From Thalassobacillus cyri (GTDB lineage Bacteria; Bacillota; Bacilli; Bacillales; Halobacillaceae): a DNA stretch of 64,000 nt. Location: positions 124,001 through 188,000 of the forward strand of contig NZ_FNQR01000004.1 of NCBI RefSeq assembly GCF_900107755.1, read 5' to 3'. The notes under the pieces were generated by a model, which ran no database searches, was not told where the DNA came from, and was given only the letters and a program-made list of their open reading frames with translations. Both the position numbers and the translations under genes were made by a program. This document shows, in pieces, positions 60,497-64,000 of the stretch. How positions within the stretch are numbered: the first letter of the stretch is position 1; each line of letters starts with the position of its first letter.

Positions 60497-62161
60497 ATGA
60501 CAAATACGAAGTCAGATAAAGTGAAACAATACCGCGGGACGGATTTGCATACGAAAGGATGGATTCAGGAGGCAGCTTTACGGATGCTTAGCAACAACCT
60601 CCATCCTGATGTAGCAGAAAACCCGGATGAATTGGTCGTTTACGGTGGAATCGGGAAAGCCGCCCGTAATTGGGAAAGCTATGATGCCATCGTCGATTCT
60701 TTAAAAACATTGGAAGCTGATGAAACTCTGATGATCCAATCCGGAAAACCCGTAGCAGTGTTTAAATCCCATAAGGACGCCCCTAAGGTGTTGATTGCTA
60801 ACTCTAACTTGGTGCCGGCCTGGGCCAACTGGGAACATTTCCATGAACTTGACCGCAAAGGGTTGATGATGTTTGGCCAGATGACGGCGGGAAGCTGGAT
60901 TTATATTGGCAGCCAGGGAATCGTTCAGGGGACTTATGAAACGTTTGCCGAATGTGCCCGACAGCATTTTGACGGGAAAATGGCTGGAACGATTACACTG
61001 ACCGCTGGCCTTGGCGGAATGGGTGGAGCACAGCCGCTTGCGGTCACTTTAAATGGCGGTGTATGTATTGCGATTGAAATTGACCTGCACCGTATCCAGC
61101 GCCGCTTGGACACCAAGTATCTGGATACCTCGACCGATGACCTTGAGGAAGCGATTCGGATGGCTGAGGAAGCACGTGATCAGGGCAAAGCTTTATCGAT
61201 TGGCTTGCTTGGAAATGCAGCAGAGATTTTACCGGAGATGATTGCAAAAGGTTTCACTCCTGATGTGTTGACAGATCAGACTTCCGCGCATGATCCATTG
61301 AACGGGTATGTCCCCGTCAAGATGGACTTGCAAGAGGCAGTCCGCTTACGTACGGAAGAACCAGAAGAATATGTGAAGCTCTCCAAACAAAGTATTGCTG
61401 CTCATGTCAAAGCGATGCTGGAGATGCAGCAAAAAGGTGCGGTAACGTTCGATTATGGCAACAATATCCGCCAGGTGGCAAAAGATGAAGGAGTCACCAA
61501 TGCCTTTGATTTCCCTGGCTTCGTTCCCGCTTATATTCGGCCGCAATTTTGTGAAGGGAAAGGGCCGTTCCGCTGGGTAGCTTTATCCGGGGACCCAGAA
61601 GATATTTATAAGACAGATGAAGTGATTTTAAAGGAGTTCAGCGAAAACGAACATTTGTGCAACTGGATTCGCATGGCTCAGGAAAAAATCAGTTTCCAGG
61701 GACTGCCTTCACGCATTTGCTGGCTCGGCTATGGAGAACGGGCGAAGTTCGGAAAAATCATTAACGACATGGTAGCAAGCGGTGAATTGAAGGCACCGAT
61801 TGTAATTGGCCGCGATCACCTCGACTCAGGTTCAGTTGCTTCACCGAACCGGGAAACAGAAGCGATGAAAGACGGCAGCGATGCAGTAGCCGACTGGCCT
61901 ATTTTGAACGCTTTGATCAATAGTGTAGGGGGAGCCAGCTGGGTCAGTGTCCATCATGGCGGAGGTGTTGGGATGGGGTACTCGCTTCATGCCGGTATGG
62001 TGATTGTCGCTGATGGCACAAAGGATGCAGAAAAACGGCTGGAACGTGTACTGACGACAGACCCGGGGATGGGTATCGCGCGCCATGTTGATGCCGGCTA
62101 TGAGCTGGCGGAAAAGAAAGCGAAAGAAAAAGGCGTCCAAATACCGATGATGAAAATATAA
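60497..62161 (+). CDS. hutU: Urocanate hydratase
   Basis: A 554-residue NAD+-dependent enzyme of histidine breakdown that converts urocanate to imidazolonepropionate. Family runs include [51 protein letters not shown] (NAD loop), [29 protein letters not shown] and [18 protein letters not shown] at 60497 is used because GAGGGG lies 9 bp before it and abuts the in-frame ATG at 60488. It is first in a hutU-hutI-hutG run. Confidence 0.96.
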   Translation: MTNTKSDKVKQYRGTDLHTKGWIQEAALRMLSNNLHPDVAENPDELVVYGGIGKAARNWESYDAIVDSLKTLEADETLMIQSGKPVAVFKSHKDAPKVLIANSNLVPAWANWEHFHELDRKGLMMFGQMTAGSWIYIGSQGIVQGTYETFAECARQHFDGKMAGTITLTAGLGGMGGAQPLAVTLNGGVCIAIEIDLHRIQRRLDTKYLDTSTDDLEEAIRMAEEARDQGKALSIGLLGNAAEILPEMIAKGFTPDVLTDQTSAHDPLNGYVPVKMDLQEAVRLRTEEPEEYVKLSKQSIAAHVKAMLEMQQKGAVTFDYGNNIRQVAKDEGVTNAFDFPGFVPAYIRPQFCEGKGPFRWVALSGDPEDIYKTDEVILKEFSENEHLCNWIRMAQEKISFQGLPSRICWLGYGERAKFGKIINDMVASGELKAPIVIGRDHLDSGSVASPNRETEAMKDGSDAVADWPILNALINSVGGASWVSVHHGGGVGMGYSLHAGMVIVADGTKDAEKRLERVLTTDPGMGIARHVDAGYELAEKKAKEKGVQIPMMKI

Positions 62162-62178
62162 CCAGGAGGGAGAGACAT

Positions 62179-63453
62179 ATGACACAGAAACTATTGATCA
62201 CAAATGCAGCACAATTGATTACGATGGCCGGTCATAACGATCACCCAGCCAAACAGGAAGCGATGTCGGATCTGGAAATTATCGAAAATGGCTCCGTTTA
62301 TATTGAAGAAGGAAAAGTCGTTGCTGTTGGCACAGACGAAGAGGTCAGAGCTGACTATCAGGACTTGATTGGTACGGAGTCCCATATAGATGCAACAGGA
62401 AAGGTTGTCACTCCAGGACTGATCGATCCTCATACTCACCTGGTGCATGCCGGTACCAGGGAAAATGAGTACGCCATGCGCTTGAAAGGTAAAACGTATA
62501 TGGAAATTATGCAGGCAGGGGGTGGTATCCATGCGACGACACGGGCGACTCAAGCGGCAAGCCATGAACAGTTATATGAGGAGTCCCGGAAGCGTCTGGA
62601 TCAATTTTTACTCCATGGGGTCACGACAGTCGAAGCAAAAAGCGGTTATGGCCTGACACTTGAGCATGAACTGAAACAGCTGGAAGTGGCTAAGCAGCTT
62701 GATAGCGAACACCCTGTCGATATCGTGTCAACATTCATGGGGGCTCATGCGGTTCCAATAGATGAAAAAGATAATCCGGAACCGTTCGTCAATCGGGTAA
62801 TCGATGAAATGATTCCTGAAGTGGCTAACAAGAAACTGGCGACTTTCAATGATGTATTTTGTGAACGTGGGGTGTTCACACCAGAACAATCGAAGCGGAT
62901 TCTGGAAGCTGGTAAACAACATGGTCTGATACCGAAAGTCCATGCCGATGAAATTGAACCATACGGCGGAGCAGAATTAGCTGCTCAAGTCGGTGCTATT
63001 TCAGCAGATCACCTTTTAAAAGCGTCCGAACAGGGCATCAAGGATATGGCAGAGGCTGATGTGGTCGGGGTTCTATTGCCTGGTACAGCGTTTTTCTTAA
63101 TGGCTGAATTCGCTGATGCACGCCGGATGATCGATGGCGGCGTTGCCGTAGCATTATCGACAGATGCAAACCCTGGATCTTCACCGACCATTTCCCTGCC
63201 GTTCATTATGAACCTCGGTTGTTTGAAAATGGGAATGACGCCGGAAGAAGTATTGACAGCGACTACAATCAATGCGGCCCATGCGATTGGCGCAGCCGGA
63301 GAGATCGGAAGCCTCGAACCAGGAAAAAAAGGAGATGTAACGATTTTTAATGTACCTAACTATCTCGTACTGTCTTATCAGTATGGCATGAATCATGTTG
63401 ATACGGTCATCAAAGCAGGAAAGGCGCTGGTACTGGGAGGGCAGCTGCAATGA
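62179..63453 (+). CDS. hutI: Imidazolonepropionase
   Basis: A 424-residue amidohydrolase that opens the imidazolone ring to formimino-glutamate. The metal motif DPHTHLVHAG (about residues 79-88) and later HADEIEPYGGAELAAQ, SADHL and STDANPGSSPT are visible. It follows hutU by 17 bp with AGGAGGGAG ahead and overlaps hutG by 4 bp (ATGA). Confidence 0.95.
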   Translation: MTQKLLITNAAQLITMAGHNDHPAKQEAMSDLEIIENGSVYIEEGKVVAVGTDEEVRADYQDLIGTESHIDATGKVVTPGLIDPHTHLVHAGTRENEYAMRLKGKTYMEIMQAGGGIHATTRATQAASHEQLYEESRKRLDQFLLHGVTTVEAKSGYGLTLEHELKQLEVAKQLDSEHPVDIVSTFMGAHAVPIDEKDNPEPFVNRVIDEMIPEVANKKLATFNDVFCERGVFTPEQSKRILEAGKQHGLIPKVHADEIEPYGGAELAAQVGAISADHLLKASEQGIKDMAEADVVGVLLPGTAFFLMAEFADARRMIDGGVAVALSTDANPGSSPTISLPFIMNLGCLKMGMTPEEVLTATTINAAHAIGAAGEIGSLEPGKKGDVTIFNVPNYLVLSYQYGMNHVDTVIKAGKALVLGGQLQ

Positions 63454-64000
63454 GTGGCTATCCCTATCCAATGCTTGATAAACCGAGCATGGTCTGGTCC
63501 CGTAACTCAGAGAAGCGTTCAGATTTAAAGGTCCATGAATGGATTGAAACGATTGGCGAAAATACTCCTGACTGGAAAAGGTATGATGTGACGATTTTTG
63601 GGGTGCCGCTTTCAAAGTCGTCAATCAGCACTTCGGCTGCCAGTGAAAACCCGGATGCTATGCGAAAAGCATGGAAGTCATTCGGCACGTATAATCTGGA
63701 TGAGAATATGGACCTTGCTGAATTGAATGTGATCGATCTTGGCGATGTCAAACAGCATGTAACAGACATCGCGTTTACCCATCAGAAGATTTCCGAAGCG
63801 ATGGCTGCGATGCGCACGTATCATCCCCACACGTTACCAGTGGCGATGGGTGGCGATCATTCGATTACGGCGATGCTCGTCAAAGGCTGGAAGCAGGCAC
63901 ATTCGGATGAAACAGTAGGTATTTTACAGTTTGATACTCATTTTGATTTGCGTGATCTTAGTGAATTAGGTCCTGCAAATGGAACACCGATCCGTAACCT
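63450..64000 (+). CDS. hutG: Formimidoylglutamase, cut by right edge
   Basis: The frame from ATG 63450 is open to the end of the window (183 codons). It is an arginase-family enzyme: GGDHSIT and the Mn-binding DTHFDLR are present near the end. HutG splits formimino-glutamate to glutamate and formamide. It overlaps hutI by 4 bp. The remaining roughly 130 residues lie outside the window. Confidence 0.92.
   Translation, partial: MSGYPYPMLDKPSMVWSRNSEKRSDLKVHEWIETIGENTPDWKRYDVTIFGVPLSKSSISTSAASENPDAMRKAWKSFGTYNLDENMDLAELNVIDLGDVKQHVTDIAFTHQKISEAMAAMRTYHPHTLPVAMGGDHSITAMLVKGWKQAHSDETVGILQFDTHFDLRDLSELGPANGTPIRN

Overview
The window looks like chromosomal DNA of a moderately halophilic or halotolerant Bacillaceae (Halobacillus/Virgibacillus-like). 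This is inferred from Gram-positive ribosome binding sites with frequent TTG and GTG starts, CcpA-type cre sites, Bacillus-style lut and hut genes, two copies of a Bacillaceae-type intergenic palindromic repeat, and a very acidic secreted nuclease. Nearly all of it is catabolic and transport genes. No rRNA, tRNA, CRISPR array, phage or transposase gene was seen.

Layout. (1) 1-7540: a frameshifted sigma-54 activator, a textbook -24/-12 promoter, and an operon of RidA, diaminopropionate ammonia-lyase, a YgeY-type M20 hydrolase, an N-acyl-D-amino-acid deacylase-family amidohydrolase and a sodium/solute symporter. It is probably a route from an acylated diaminopropionate-like compound to pyruvate and ammonia. 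(2) 7560-16070: a malonate island, with the MadLM transporter divergent from a GntR regulator and mdcH-A-B-C-(D/E fused)-G. GTCGAC-centred palindromes lie in its three control regions. (3) 16079-23906: a peptidoglycan-recycling module with AnmK, a frameshifted AmiE-like serine hydrolase and a complete Dpp/Opp-type ABC importer. (4) 24103-28806: a giant secreted nuclease/5'-nucleotidase. (5) 28815-30056: a NERD-domain gene flanked on both sides by arrays of an 8-bp motif (AANYGTGC) set at a 21-bp period. This is the most unusual structure in the window. (6) 30064-35906: nucleoside hydrolase, two very small genes, an AtoE-type transporter, a dicarboxylate/glutamate symporter and a ferritin-like protein. 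A perfect 17-bp inverted repeat sits upstream of the AtoE stop.

(7) 36100-45177: a sugar operon with a binding protein, two permeases (no ATPase), a LacI regulator, ThuA, two Gfo/Idh/MocA dehydrogenases, a TIM-barrel isomerase/epimerase and YesL. GCAAACGTTTGC-type operators precede it and recur inside it. It fits a 3-keto-glycoside (oxidation first) pathway. (8) 45236-45735: a roughly 500-bp non-coding composite repeat bounded by short inverted ends. (9) 46003-51277: a fatty-acid/acyl-CoA cluster (two SDRs, one frameshifted; acyl-CoA ligase; TetR; thioesterase; quinone oxidoreductase) with a perfect cre site and a TetR-type palindrome in front. (10) 51442-52794: a secreted glycoside hydrolase-like protein. 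(11) 53089-58530: lactate utilisation (lutP, lutR, lutABC) with two LutR operators. (12) 58653-64000: an AraC/YesN-like regulator whose receiver domain lacks the phospho-acceptor Asp, then hutU-hutI-hutG, the last cut by the window edge.

Three genes carry single-base frameshifts (about 463, 17709 and 46247), so either the sequence has indel errors or these genes are recently broken. All functions are assigned by reading motifs and context; no database search was run.
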